Assembly (NCBI RefSeq): GCF_030124175.1 | Contig: NZ_JASKMT010000001.1 | Coordinates: 1-64,000, forward strand | Direction: 5' to 3' | Length of the DNA: 64,000 nt | Source of the DNA: Streptomyces sp. 549 | Lineage (GTDB): Bacteria; Actinomycetota; Actinomycetes; Streptomycetales; Streptomycetaceae | In this document: positions 29,105-37,775 of the stretch, piece after piece | How the letters are laid out: every line of letters starts with the position of its first letter | How positions within the stretch are numbered: position 1 is the stretch's first letter | Notes under the pieces: model-generated | The model's database searches: none | Told to the model about the DNA's origin: nothing | What the model saw: the letters and a program-made list of their open reading frames with translations, nothing else | Translations under genes and position numbers: made by a program

Positions 29105-30208
29105 CTAGTGTCGCGTGAACGAAGTCCTTGGACGTTTGGGTGTGGCGTGTTCGAGGACTTCGTCGGCGGTCTTGGTCCAGGTGAACGGCGGGCAGCGGTC
29201 GTTGTGGGCGTCGATGTAGCGGCGGATGGCGTCGGTGAGGTCGGCGACCGAGGGGAAGGTGCCTCGGCGTATGGCCTGGCGGGTGATGATGCCGAAGAAG
29301 ATCTCCACCAGGTTCAGCCAGGAGCAGGAGGTCGGGGTGAAGTGCAGGGTGATCCTCGGGTGCTTCGCCAGCCACGCTTTCACGCGGGGGTGCTTGTGGG
29401 TGGCGTAGTCGTCGACGACCACGTGAAGCTTCACTCCGGGGTGGGCCCTGGCGACCTGCTTGAGGAAGCGCAGGAACTCGTCGTGGCGATGCCGGTCGTG
29501 GCAGGCGTCGGCGGTGATCTTCCCAGTGGCGACGTCCAGGGCGGCGAACAAGGTGGTGGTGCCGTGGCGGACGTGGTCGTGGGTGCGCCGCTTCGCCAGG
29601 TCCTGCCGGACCGGCAGCATCGGGGCGGTCCGGTCCCGCGCCTGGATCTGCGGCTGCTCATCGACGCAGACCACCACCGCCTTCTTCGGCGGGGCCAGGT
29701 ACAGCCCGACCACGTCGCGAACCTCGGCCTTGAGTTCCGGGTCGGTGGAGAACGTGAACGTCTCGCTCCGCCAGGGCTGGATCTTCCACTTGCGCCAGAC
29801 CTTGGCCACCGCGACGTTGGAAAGGTGCAGTTCGGCGGCGAGCAGCCGGGAGGACCAGTGGGTCACACCCAGTCTTTCCGGCGGGCCCTCCAGGGTCCGC
29901 ACCACCACCTCGGCCTCGTCCACGGTGCCGGGCCGGCCCGCGCGCGGCCGGTCCTGAAGCCCGGCCAGGCCGGCCGAGCGGTACCGGCCACGCCAGGTCA
30001 CCACCGTCTGCCGGGACAGCTCGAGCCGCCGCGCGATCTCGGTGTTCGACGTGCCTTCCGAGGCGAGGAGCACGACCCGCGCCCGCGTCACCAGTCCCGA
30101 CGGGGACGACGGCGAGCGGACCCACGAACGCAGAACCTCACGGTCCGCATCGGACACGGCCAATGGCAGGGCGGCAGGCATATGCCATTCAACCGCACCC
30201 CAAGACAC
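29105..30208 (-). CDS. IS630-family transposase
   Basis: The 367-residue DDE transposase has an N-terminal helix-turn-helix (TSNTEIARRLELSRQTVVTW) and a DDE domain. The three acidic residues are visible: Asp in VVCVDEQPQIQA, Asp in HVVVDDYATHKHP and Glu in WLNLVEIFFGIITRQ. Length is normal. The stop codon TAG falls in the CTAG target sequence just outside the left inverted repeat. An internal ATG at 30181 is an alternative start. Confidence 0.9.
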   Translation of the reverse strand: MSWGAVEWHMPAALPLAVSDADREVLRSWVRSPSSPSGLVTRARVVLLASEGTSNTEIARRLELSRQTVVTWRGRYRSAGLAGLQDRPRAGRPGTVDEAEVVVRTLEGPPERLGVTHWSSRLLAAELHLSNVAVAKVWRKWKIQPWRSETFTFSTDPELKAEVRDVVGLYLAPPKKAVVVCVDEQPQIQARDRTAPMLPVRQDLAKRRTHDHVRHGTTTLFAALDVATGKITADACHDRHRHDEFLRFLKQVARAHPGVKLHVVVDDYATHKHPRVKAWLAKHPRITLHFTPTSCSWLNLVEIFFGIITRQAIRRGTFPSVADLTDAIRRYIDAHNDRCPPFTWTKTADEVLEHATPKRPRTSFTRH

Positions 30209-30234
30209 CGCCCAAGGACGTCATTCACATGGCA
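29109..30234 (-). mobile_element. IS630-family element A, apparently intact
   Basis: The ends TGTCGCGTGAACGAAGTCCT... (left) and its complement starting TGCCATGTGAATGACGTCCT (right) form imperfect inverted repeats, matching at 18 of 23 positions. The left flank is CTAG and the right flank is CCAG, consistent with a CTAG-type target in which one copy mutated. One complete transposase gene fills the element. It lies directly beside a second IS630-like element. Confidence 0.75.
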
Positions 30235-30238
30235 CCAG

Positions 30239-31278
30239 TGTCCTGAGTCGTTAGTTCGTTTGCAGTTGCAGGGTGGGGTGATGCCTGGTCCGAAGCCGTT
30301 GCCGCTGGAGCTGCCGATCATGAACGCCGGGTGATGCGGGGCTGGTTGCGTAAGCAGACCGCTTCGCAGGCGCTGGTGCTGCGGTCGAGGATCGTGCTGG
30401 CGTGTGCGGAGGGCCGGTCGCACGCCTGGTGGACCGGCCGCGTTCGGGTGCGCCGCGGCAGATCACGGAGGAGCAGGTTGAGGCCCTGGTCGCCAGGACG
30501 CTCGGCCAGCCGCCTCCGTCGGGTGATTCGCACTGGTCAAGGCGTTCGATGACCGGGGCGGAGGGCATGTCACAGTCGACTGTCTCGCGGATCTGGCGGG
30601 CGTTCGGCCTCAAGCCGCACATCGTGGAGACGTGGAAGCTGTCGACCGATCCCCAGTTCGTGGCCAAGGTCCGCGACGTGGTGGGCATCTACCTGTCACC
30701 GCCGGAGTACGCCCAGGTCCTGACGGTGGCGAGAGGTCGCAGATGCCGGCCCTGGACCGAACCCAGCCGGTGCTGCCGATGGCGCCGACCACGCCGGGCG
30801 AAGATGACCTCCGGCTACGTCCGGCACGGCACGACCAGCCTGTTCGCCGCCCTGGACATCACCTCCGGCTCCGTCATCGCCCAGCACTACCGCCGCCACC
30901 GCCACCAGGAGTTCCTCCGCTTCCTGAAAGTCATCGACGCCGCCGTCCCCAAAGACCTCGAACTCCACCTGATCCCGGACGACTACGCCACCCACAGGAC
31001 CGAGCCGGTCAAGAAACGGCTGATGCGACGCCCCCGCTTCCGCCTTCACTTCACCTCCGCGTCCTGGCGCAACCTCGTCGGAACGCTGGTTCGCCGAGCT
31101 GACGTGCCGCGAACTCCGCCGCTCGATCCACCGCAGCGTCCTCGAACTCGAACGGGACATCCGCAGCTGGATCAACGTGTGGAAACAAGAACCCGAATCC
31201 GTTCACCTGGACGAAACCCGCCGACGACATCCTCGACACCCTCGCCGCATACTGCACACGAACTAACGACTCAGGACA
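30239..31278 (+). mobile_element. IS630-family element B, decayed
   Basis: The ends TGTCCTGAGTCGTTAGTTCG (30239-30258) and its exact complement (31259-31278) form a 20-bp perfect inverted repeat. Outside them lie CCAG on the left and CTAG on the right. The ends are intact, but the transposase inside is broken in several places. The right CTAG contains the stop codon of the adjacent ketoreductase gene. Confidence 0.8.
30281..31266 (+). pseudogene. IS630-family transposase, multiply frameshifted
   Basis: Fragments in different frames add up to a transposase: MPGPKPLPLELPIMN, then VMRGWLRKQTASQALVLRSR, then PRQITEEQVEALVARTLGQ, then QSTVSRIWRAFGLKPHIVE, then TSGYVRHGTTSLFAALDITSG with HLIPDDYATHRTEP. 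Frame changes or small deletions occur near 30330, 30430, 30740 and 31080. The final Glu of the DDE triad is not found in frame. It cannot encode an active enzyme. Confidence 0.85.
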
Positions 31279-32058
31279 CTAGTAGTTGCCCAGGCCGCCG
31301 CAGACGTTGAGGGCCTGAGCGGTGATCGATGCCGCCGCGTCGCTGGTCAGGTAACCGACAAGTCCAGCCACCTCCTCGGGCGTCGAGTAGCGCCCCAGTG
31401 GAATCTTGCTGTTAAACCTTTCAAGTACCTGCCCCTCGGTAATGCCCCAGTAATCCGCGTACCCCTGCCTGACGCGAACGGCCATCGGCGTCTCCACATA
31501 GCCGGGACAGACGGCATTCACAGTGATGCCGCTGGTCGCCAGCTCGAAGCCGACCGACTTGGTGAAGCCGATGATCCCGTGCTTGGACGCCGTGTACGGT
31601 GCCGCCAGCATGACACCCTGTTTGCCTGCGGTCGAGGCGATGTTGATGACGCGCCCCCACCCGGCGTCGGCCATACCGCCATTGGCCAGCACCTCCCTCG
31701 TGACCCGGAAAACGCTGTTGAGATTGGTGTCCATTACATCGAGCCAGAGCGACTCGTCGAGTTTCGCCGTCTCTCCACCACCCCCGCGCCCGGCGTTGTT
31801 CACCAGAATGTCGATGCGGCCGAAGCGGTCCACCGCCGTGCGCACAGCGGCCTGTACCTGCTCGGTGGAGGTGACGTCGCAGGAGACACCGTCGGCGCGG
31901 TGGCCGGCGGCACGCAGTTCGTCCACGGTGGCGGTGACGTTCTTCTCGTCGCGCGCGCAGCCGAACACGGTGACGCCCTGCTGCGCGAGGGTCCGCGCGG
32001 TGGCCAGGCCGATTCCACTGCTGACACCGGTGATGAAGGCGATTTTCGGGCTCGTCAT
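31279..32058 (-). CDS. Type II PKS ketoreductase (ActIII-like SDR)
   Basis: The 259-residue short-chain dehydrogenase has NADPH motif TGVSSGIGLATARTLA, the NNAGRGGGG segment, catalytic Ser in NIASTAGKQG and Tyr-Lys in PYTASKHG, and the ActIII-type ending TAQALNVCGGLGNY. ActIII-type enzymes reduce the C9 ketone of a nascent aromatic polyketide. It is the last gene of a minus-strand operon with the MBL-fold and SRPBCC genes. Its stop codon TAG lies in the CTAG target site of IS element B, so the insertion left the coding sequence intact but cut off whatever was downstream. Confidence 0.92.
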   Translation of the reverse strand: MTSPKIAFITGVSSGIGLATARTLAQQGVTVFGCARDEKNVTATVDELRAAGHRADGVSCDVTSTEQVQAAVRTAVDRFGRIDILVNNAGRGGGGETAKLDESLWLDVMDTNLNSVFRVTREVLANGGMADAGWGRVINIASTAGKQGVMLAAPYTASKHGIIGFTKSVGFELATSGITVNAVCPGYVETPMAVRVRQGYADYWGITEGQVLERFNSKIPLGRYSTPEEVAGLVGYLTSDAAASITAQALNVCGGLGNY

Positions 32059-32120
32059 GGTAGTTCTCCCTGGGAAGTACGGACGGGAAGCGGAGAGGGG
32101 CCGCCCGGGGACGGCGGGGG

Positions 32121-33086
32121 TCAGGCCGCGCTGAAGGGCAGGCCGCCGTGGAACTCGACCATGTCCCGGAACCCGGCGGCCACATCGATCCGGTCCCCCG
32201 GAGGCAGGCCCTCCAGTTCGGCGTAGGCGCGGTGCAGATTGCCCGCGAGCCGCTCGGGGTCGACGAGGGCAGCGAACGGGCCGGGGTCAGCCTCCCGGGC
32301 CGCCCGCAGTGGGGACAGGCCCGCGCGCAGTCCGTCCTCGGCGATCCCGCGGAGCCAGCGGACGTAGGCCTCGGTCGCGTCCAGCGCGTCGGTGCCCGCC
32401 ACCGCGCCGTGGCCCGGGACCACGAGCTCCGGCCCGAGGGCGCGCAGCCGCTCGACCGCCGCGAGCGACCCTTCGACCGAACCCATCAGGAGGAACGGGG
32501 TGACGCCCGACCAGATCACGTCCCCGGTGAACAGCACCCTGCGCTCCGGCACCCAGGCGGCGACGTCGGCGGCCGTGTGCGCCGGGCCGATCTCCAGCAG
32601 TTCGACGGTGAGTCCGCCCAGGCGCAGGGTCATGGCCTCCCGGAAGGTGACGTCGGGCAGGGTGAGCCGGGGCTCGCCCCAGTCGACGCCCGGCCACAGG
32701 TGGCAGAGGCCGAGTCCCGCCTCCTCGATGTCGGACCGGGTCTGCTCATGGCTGATCACCGCCGCGCGGGGAACGAAGTGCTCGTTGCCGAAGACGTGAT
32801 CGCCGTGGAAGTGGGTGTTGACCACGAAGTCGGGCCCTCCCGGCACCACCCGCCGTGTCTCGTCCCGCAGGTGCAGTGCCCGCGCCCGGGTCGCGACGGT
32901 GTCCACGACCAGGGACCGGTCCTCCCCGGCGACGAGCCCCGCGTTGTTGAGGCACCACCCGCCGGGAAGCTGCTCGTAGACGTGCACGCCCTCGGCGATC
33001 TCCCGCAGCCGGGGGAAGGGCGCGCGCACCGGGTCGGGGGCCGGTGCGGCCAGGCCGCTCCCGGCCGGCCGGCCGGGAGCGCTCAT
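32121..33086 (-). CDS. MBL-fold metallo-hydrolase, polyketide cyclase/thioesterase-like
   Basis: The 321-residue protein has the metallo-beta-lactamase fold with metal ligands in NTHFHGDHVFGNE (near residue 105), His in IGPAHTAADVA, and Asp in LFTGDVIWSG. MBL-fold proteins occur in many type II PKS clusters (ActIV and relatives) as thioesterase/cyclases that release or close the last ring. A hydrolase with another substrate is possible. Start ATG 33086 overlaps the SRPBCC gene stop by four bases (ATGA), so the two are translationally coupled. The gap to the ketoreductase start is 62 bases. Confidence 0.8.
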   Translation of the reverse strand: MSAPGRPAGSGLAAPAPDPVRAPFPRLREIAEGVHVYEQLPGGWCLNNAGLVAGEDRSLVVDTVATRARALHLRDETRRVVPGGPDFVVNTHFHGDHVFGNEHFVPRAAVISHEQTRSDIEEAGLGLCHLWPGVDWGEPRLTLPDVTFREAMTLRLGGLTVELLEIGPAHTAADVAAWVPERRVLFTGDVIWSGVTPFLLMGSVEGSLAAVERLRALGPELVVPGHGAVAGTDALDATEAYVRWLRGIAEDGLRAGLSPLRAAREADPGPFAALVDPERLAGNLHRAYAELEGLPPGDRIDVAAGFRDMVEFHGGLPFSAA

Positions 33087-33553
33087 CGCACGGCCCGCGC
33101 GAACAGTTCCAGGGTCTCCCCCGGACTCGGGCCGTCCAGCGCCTGGAAGATCCGCCGGCCGTCCGCACCGTGCTTGTCCAAGCGGACGTGCGCCAGCTCC
33201 ACCTGGGTGGAACCGTCCTCCAGCGGGGTGAAGACGACCTCGATCTCGCTGGCGCGCTCGTCGTCGGGGATCGACTGCCAGCGGCCGTCGATCCGCCAGG
33301 TCAGCCGCAGCCGCCGCGGCGGGTCCCATTCCAGAACCTTCCCCCAGTCGATCTCGTTGCCCTCGGCGTCCCACTCGTAGTAGCGGCCGTCGACCTTCGG
33401 GTCCATGGCCAGACCGACGCGCGGCGTGCGCAGCAGCACGTGCGACGGCGGCCACCACTCGGCCATCCGCTCGGTGAACGTCTCGAAGCAGCGCTCCGGG
33501 GACGCCGCGACGACCACCGTCTTCCTGACATCTGGAATCAGCTGATCTCCCAT
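33083..33553 (-). CDS. SRPBCC/AHSA1-type single-domain cyclase-like protein
   Basis: The 156-residue protein has a helix-grip fold ([24 protein letters not shown], then [17 protein letters not shown] and [15 protein letters not shown]) of the AHSA1/START superfamily. In aromatic polyketide clusters, small single-domain members act as later-ring cyclases, but AHSA1-like proteins also have other roles. ATG 33553 is chosen because GGAGGAACC lies directly before it. It heads the operon with the MBL-fold and ketoreductase genes, divergent from KS-alpha. Confidence 0.7.
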   Translation of the reverse strand: MGDQLIPDVRKTVVVAASPERCFETFTERMAEWWPPSHVLLRTPRVGLAMDPKVDGRYYEWDAEGNEIDWGKVLEWDPPRRLRLTWRIDGRWQSIPDDERASEIEVVFTPLEDGSTQVELAHVRLDKHGADGRRIFQALDGPSPGETLELFARAVR

Positions 33554-33600
33554 GGTTCCTCCCACACGATTGCCGGGTTTCGGCCACCCTCGTCCGGCGG

Positions 33601-33629
33601 GCTCGACCCCGCGCGGAGCACCGCTCGAC
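33601..33629 (-). promoter_or_regulatory. Candidate SARP site in the KS-alpha/cyclase divergent promoter
   Basis: On the minus strand it reads TCGAGCG-N4-TCCGCGC-N4-TCGAGCC, three heptads at 11-bp spacing with a degenerate middle one. It points to the SRPBCC-MBL-KR operon, 50 bp from its start, and also lies upstream of the divergent KS-alpha gene. Confidence 0.5.
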
Positions 33630-33746
33630 CTCCCCGGACGGCCCCCGGGTCTCCAACGCGCCTGGATCGCGAGTCAAGGAGCGGCCCGCACTCTGCGAGC
33701 CAGGCCGGACCCCTACCCGGCCGGTCATCCGTCACGGAGGGAACAC

Positions 33747-35015
33747 ATGGCCCGCAGGGCAGTCATCACCGGTATCGGCGTCGTCGCGCCGAGCGGAATC
33801 GGGAGGGAGCCGTTCTGGCAGCTCCTGACCAGCGGCAGAACCGCGACCAGGACGATCACCCAGTTCGATGCGAGCGAGCACCGGTGCCGGGTCGCCGCCG
33901 AGTGCGACTTCGACCCGCTCTCGCTGGGACTGACCCGCCAGCAGGCCCGGCGCACCGACCGGGTGTCGCAACTGGCCATGGTGGCGGCCGGGGAGGCCCT
34001 CGCGGACAGCGGTCTGGAACTCGACGGCGAGCTCGCCGAGCGCACCGGGGTGGCCATCGGCAGCGCCGTCGGCGGCACCACGACGATGGAGCGGGAGTAC
34101 GCCGTGCTGTCGAACGGCGGCAAGGACTGGGTCGTCGACCCCTCCTTCGCCCCGCCCCATCTGTACGACTATTTCCTTCCGAGCTCGATCGCCTCGGAAG
34201 TCGCCCTGACGACCGGTGCGTTGGGACCCGCGGCGGTGATCTCCACGGGCTGCACCTCGGGCATCGACTCCGTGGGGTACGCGGCCGAGCTGGTCCGGGA
34301 CGGCACCGCGGACGTCATGGTCACCGGTGCCACCGACGCACCGATCTCCCCCATCACTCTGACGTGCTTCGACGTCATCAAGGCCACCTCCGCCCGCAAC
34401 GACGACCCGGCGACCGCCTGCCGGCCGTTCGACCGGACCAGGACCGGGCTGATCCTCGGCGAGGGCTCGGCGGTACTGGTGCTGGAGGAGTACGAGCACG
34501 CGCGGCGGCGCGGCGCCACGATCTACGCCGAGGTTGCCGGCTACGCGTCCCGGTGCAACGCCTTCCACATGACCGGGCTCAAGGCGGACGGCAAGGAGAT
34601 GTCCGAGGCGATCGACCTGGCTCTGGGCGACGCGAGGCTCGACCCGACCGCCATCGACTACGTCAACGCCCACGGCTCGGGCACCAAGCAGAACGACCGG
34701 CACGAGACGGCCGCGGTCAAGCTCAGCCTCGGGGACCATGCCTACCGCACGCCGATGAGCGGCATCAAGGCGAGCGTCGGCCATTCCCTGGGGGCGATCG
34801 GCTCCATCGAGATCGCGGCCTGCGCGTTGTCCATGCGCCACGGCGTGGTCGTCCCCACGGCCAACCTGCACGAGGCCGATCCCGAGTGCGATCTGGACTA
34901 CGTGCCGAACACCGCCCGCGAGCGCGAGCTCGGCGCGGTCCTCACCGTCGGCAGCGGTTTCGGCGGATTCCAGAGCGCGATGGTACTCAAGAACCTGGAG
35001 CGGAGCGCCTCATGA
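33747..35015 (+). CDS. Type II PKS ketosynthase alpha subunit
   Basis: The 422-residue KS-alpha is the condensing half of the minimal aromatic PKS. The active-site Cys169 is in [12 protein letters not shown], and His residues are in [11 protein letters not shown] and GHSLGAIGS. It elongates the starter with malonyl units on the type II ACP. ATG 33747 has GGAGGG just upstream; the longer open frame before it is a shadow. The stop overlaps the chain length factor start (ATGA). Whether it naturally accepts acetate or a longer starter cannot be read directly, but the neighbouring type I PKS genes favour a non-acetate starter. Confidence 0.95.
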   Translation: MARRAVITGIGVVAPSGIGREPFWQLLTSGRTATRTITQFDASEHRCRVAAECDFDPLSLGLTRQQARRTDRVSQLAMVAAGEALADSGLELDGELAERTGVAIGSAVGGTTTMEREYAVLSNGGKDWVVDPSFAPPHLYDYFLPSSIASEVALTTGALGPAAVISTGCTSGIDSVGYAAELVRDGTADVMVTGATDAPISPITLTCFDVIKATSARNDDPATACRPFDRTRTGLILGEGSAVLVLEEYEHARRRGATIYAEVAGYASRCNAFHMTGLKADGKEMSEAIDLALGDARLDPTAIDYVNAHGSGTKQNDRHETAAVKLSLGDHAYRTPMSGIKASVGHSLGAIGSIEIAACALSMRHGVVVPTANLHEADPECDLDYVPNTARERELGAVLTVGSGFGGFQSAMVLKNLERSAS

Positions 35016-36229
35016 ATCAGGATGTCGTCGTCACCGGCGTCGATGTGATCGCGCCCAACGGGGCTGGACTCGAAGCCTACTGGGAAGCGACCCTCAAGGG
35101 CGTGTCGGCGATCCGGCCGATCGGCCGGTTCGACGCCGAGGGCTACCCCGTACGGCTGGCCGCCGAGATACCCGTTTTCGAGGCGGAGTTGACCTTCCCC
35201 AAAAAACTGACGCCGCAAACGGACCGGCTGACGCGGCTCGCCCTGCTCTGCGCCGAGGGCGCCCTGTCCGACGCCGGGGTCGATCCCGCCGCGCTGCCCG
35301 AGTACGCGGTCGGCGTGGCCGTCTCCAGCTCCACGGGCGGCCTGGAGTTCGGCCAGCAGCAGCTTCAGCAACTGTGGGGAACCGGCTGGGAGTCGGTCAG
35401 CCCGTACATGTCCTTCGCCTGGTACTACGCGGTCAACACCGGCCAGATCTCCATCAGGAGCGGCATGCGGGGGCCGGGCGGGGTCGTGGTCTCGGAGCAG
35501 GCCGGCGGCCTGGACTCGATGGCCTTCGCCCGCAGGCGGGTCCGCAAGGGGACGCAGGTGATGACGACAGGCGGCTTCGACGGCCTGCTGTGCCCGTACG
35601 GGATCTCCACCGTTTCGGCGGCGCCCGGGGTCAGCGGCAGCACCGACCCGGACCGGGCGTATCTGCCCTTCCGCGCGGACTCCACCGGCTTCGTGCCGGG
35701 CGAGGGCGGCGCGGTGCTGGTCCTGGAGCCCCGCACGGCCGCCGAGGAGCGCGGTGCGGAGACGGTGTACGGGGTGGTGGCCGGGCATGGGGCCGCGTTC
35801 GACCCGGATGTGGCCGGGTCCGGGGGCGACGGTCTGCTGCGGGCGGCCCGTGCGGCGCTCTCGGACGCTGGGCTCACCCCGGACGACGTCGACGTGGTGT
35901 TCGCCGACGCGTCCGGCAGCGTTCCACTCGACCGGGCCGAGGCGGCGGCGATCGAGCGGCTGTTCGGGGCGCGGCGGGTGCCGGTCAGCGCACCCAAGTC
36001 GCTGGTGGGCCGACTGATATCCGGCGGTTCCGCCCTCGATGTCGTCACCGCGCTGCTGAGCCTGCGTGACGGGGTCGTACCGGCGGTGCCCGGCACGGTG
36101 CGCGATCTCGTCGACCCCAGGATCGACCTGGTCGTCGGAGAGCCGCGCACCGCGAGCCTGCGTTGTGCGCTGGTGCTGGCCCGGGGGCACGGCGGTTTCG
36201 CCTCGGCGATGGTCCTCACCGCTCCGTGA
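35012..36229 (+). CDS. Type II PKS chain length factor (KS-beta)
   Basis: The 405-residue ketosynthase-like protein lacks the nucleophilic Cys. The equivalent position is Gln163 in [12 protein letters not shown], the hallmark of CLF proteins. It pairs with KS-alpha and sets chain length through the interface pocket. Start and KS-alpha stop overlap by four bases, indicating coupled 1:1 synthesis. The operon ends here, since the next gene is convergent after 30 bases with no strong hairpin between. Confidence 0.95.
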   Translation: MNQDVVVTGVDVIAPNGAGLEAYWEATLKGVSAIRPIGRFDAEGYPVRLAAEIPVFEAELTFPKKLTPQTDRLTRLALLCAEGALSDAGVDPAALPEYAVGVAVSSSTGGLEFGQQQLQQLWGTGWESVSPYMSFAWYYAVNTGQISIRSGMRGPGGVVVSEQAGGLDSMAFARRRVRKGTQVMTTGGFDGLLCPYGISTVSAAPGVSGSTDPDRAYLPFRADSTGFVPGEGGAVLVLEPRTAAEERGAETVYGVVAGHGAAFDPDVAGSGGDGLLRAARAALSDAGLTPDDVDVVFADASGSVPLDRAEAAAIERLFGARRVPVSAPKSLVGRLISGGSALDVVTALLSLRDGVVPAVPGTVRDLVDPRIDLVVGEPRTASLRCALVLARGHGGFASAMVLTAP

Positions 36230-36259
36230 GCCGGAGGCGGCGCGGCCGTCCCGTACCGG

Positions 36260-37417
36260 TCAGCGCCGCTTGCCCGCCGGCACCACGAAGCGCGTGTACA
36301 GCAGATCGCGGACGACGTCGTCCCCGCCCTCCACCAGACCGACGTACCGCAGGTCGCGCACCAGCTTCTCGACCGGGTGGTCGTGGGTGTAGCCGAGACC
36401 GCCGAACATCTCGGACCCCGTGGTGGCCACCTGCCAGCCAGCCTGGCCGCAGTACATCTTCGCGGCCAGCGCCGAGCGCAGCGTGCCGGTCCGGTACAGG
36501 GCGGAGGCCGGTTCGGCGCCCGACAGGTACCGGTCGAACTCCGCCGCGGCCGCGCGGCACTGGTGGCGCATCACGTCGATGAGCATTTCGATCTGGCCGA
36601 GCTTCCCGGCGAACACGGCGTTGTCCGCCAGCCGGGCGCCCTTGACCTGCTTCACCGCCGCGTACTCCATACAGAGATCGCGGACCCGGCGGGACACCCC
36701 GATCGCGGTGGAGGCGATCAGGATCCGGCTGGCGTTGAGCCCCATCTCCAGGTTGCGCAGCCCGTTGCCGCGCAGGGTGTGTGCGGCGGGCACCGAACAG
36801 TCCTGGAGCCGGACCCGGTAGGTGGCCGAGCCCCGCATACCGACCATGTCCCAGCGCTTGACGATCTCCACCCCGGGGGTGTCGCGCGGGACCAGCAGCA
36901 CCCGGAAGTCGGCCGCGTCCTCGGCGTCGCGGGCCACCACCAGCAGCAGCCCGGCCGCGTCCGCGTTGGTGGAGAAGAACTTGTCACCGTCGAGGACCAG
37001 TCGATCGCCGTCGCGCCGGAACGTGGTGCTGATCCGGGCGAGTTCGCTCCCGGCCTCCTCCTCGCTGGCGAGGATCGCGCAGAGGCCGCCGTCGCGGGCC
37101 AGCCGCTCCAGCGGCTCGCGCACCAGCTCGTCGTCGCCGCAGAGCTGGAGCATGGTGGTGCCGAGGATGGAGAGAAACGAACCGAAGGCGAACCCGGCGT
37201 CTCCGTAGGCGAGTTCGGAGACGACGTCGACGCTGTCCACCAACGGGACCCCCTGCCCCCCGTAGGCGGCGGGGATCCACCAGTTGGCCAGACCGGCCTC
37301 GTGCAGCCGGGCCGACTCCCGGGTGGGCGCCTCCGGGAGGCTGTCGAGATGGTCCGTCCGGGGCAGGACCTCCGCGTGCACGAAGGTCCGTACCCGCTCC
37401 AGCAGACCGTCCGTCAT
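36260..37417 (-). CDS. Acyl-CoA dehydrogenase family flavoenzyme
   Basis: This protein of about 385 residues has the acyl-CoA dehydrogenase fold: N-terminal helices (LANWWIPAAYGGQGVPL), FAD-binding middle (ILASEEEAGSELARIS) and C-terminal helices (MFGGLGYTHDHPVEKLVRDL). Family members desaturate acyl thioesters or act as oxygenases in antibiotic clusters. Its gene lies 26 bases after the type II ACP gene, and a GTG start at 37447 would even overlap the ACP stop. That spacing suggests it acts on an ACP-bound chain, perhaps the saturated branched side chain. ATG 37417 is preferred because of a GGGAGG site. Confidence 0.8.
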   Translation of the reverse strand: MTDGLLERVRTFVHAEVLPRTDHLDSLPEAPTRESARLHEAGLANWWIPAAYGGQGVPLVDSVDVVSELAYGDAGFAFGSFLSILGTTMLQLCGDDELVREPLERLARDGGLCAILASEEEAGSELARISTTFRRDGDRLVLDGDKFFSTNADAAGLLLVVARDAEDAADFRVLLVPRDTPGVEIVKRWDMVGMRGSATYRVRLQDCSVPAAHTLRGNGLRNLEMGLNASRILIASTAIGVSRRVRDLCMEYAAVKQVKGARLADNAVFAGKLGQIEMLIDVMRHQCRAAAAEFDRYLSGAEPASALYRTGTLRSALAAKMYCGQAGWQVATTGSEMFGGLGYTHDHPVEKLVRDLRYVGLVEGGDDVVRDLLYTRFVVPAGKRR

Positions 37418-37443
37418 CGGAGCCTCCCGGCCGTCGTCGCCGC

Positions 37444-37701
37444 TCACGCCGCCTGGGAGAGCTGCTGGTTGAAGACGTCGAGGAAGTCCCTGGGCGTCTC
37501 GATCTCCGATATCCCGTCCTCCGGGAGCTTGAGCTTGAAGTGCCGCTCCAGGCTGCTCGTGGTCGCGATGACGGCGAGCGAGTCGAAGCCCAGGTCGGTC
37601 AGTCGGGTGTCCAGGATGTCCCCGGAGAGGTCGATCGTCTCGTCCTCCCCCATCGCGCTCTTCAGGAACGTCCTCAGCTCGTCGATCGTCAGTTCGGCCA
37701 T
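37444..37701 (-). CDS. Type II PKS acyl carrier protein
   Basis: The 85-residue ACP has the phosphopantetheine attachment Ser41 in DLGFDSLAV. Its four-helix pattern (ELTIDELRTFLKSAMG at the start) is typical of aromatic PKS carriers. It holds the growing polyketide for KS-alpha/CLF. It lies between the aromatase/cyclase and acyl-CoA dehydrogenase genes and on the opposite strand to KS-alpha/CLF, an unusual split of the minimal PKS over two operons. Confidence 0.93.
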   Translation of the reverse strand: MAELTIDELRTFLKSAMGEDETIDLSGDILDTRLTDLGFDSLAVIATTSSLERHFKLKLPEDGISEIETPRDFLDVFNQQLSQAA

Positions 37702-37775
37702 GGCGGGTCGCCTTTCTCGTCGGGTGTGACTGCGGTCGGTGCGGGAGTGCGGTCGGTGCGGACTGCGGGTGTGGT

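Noticed and set aside
36230-36259. Terminator between CLF and acyl-CoA dehydrogenase genes
   Set aside because: Only short imperfect complementarity is visible in the 30-base gap, not enough to call a hairpin.
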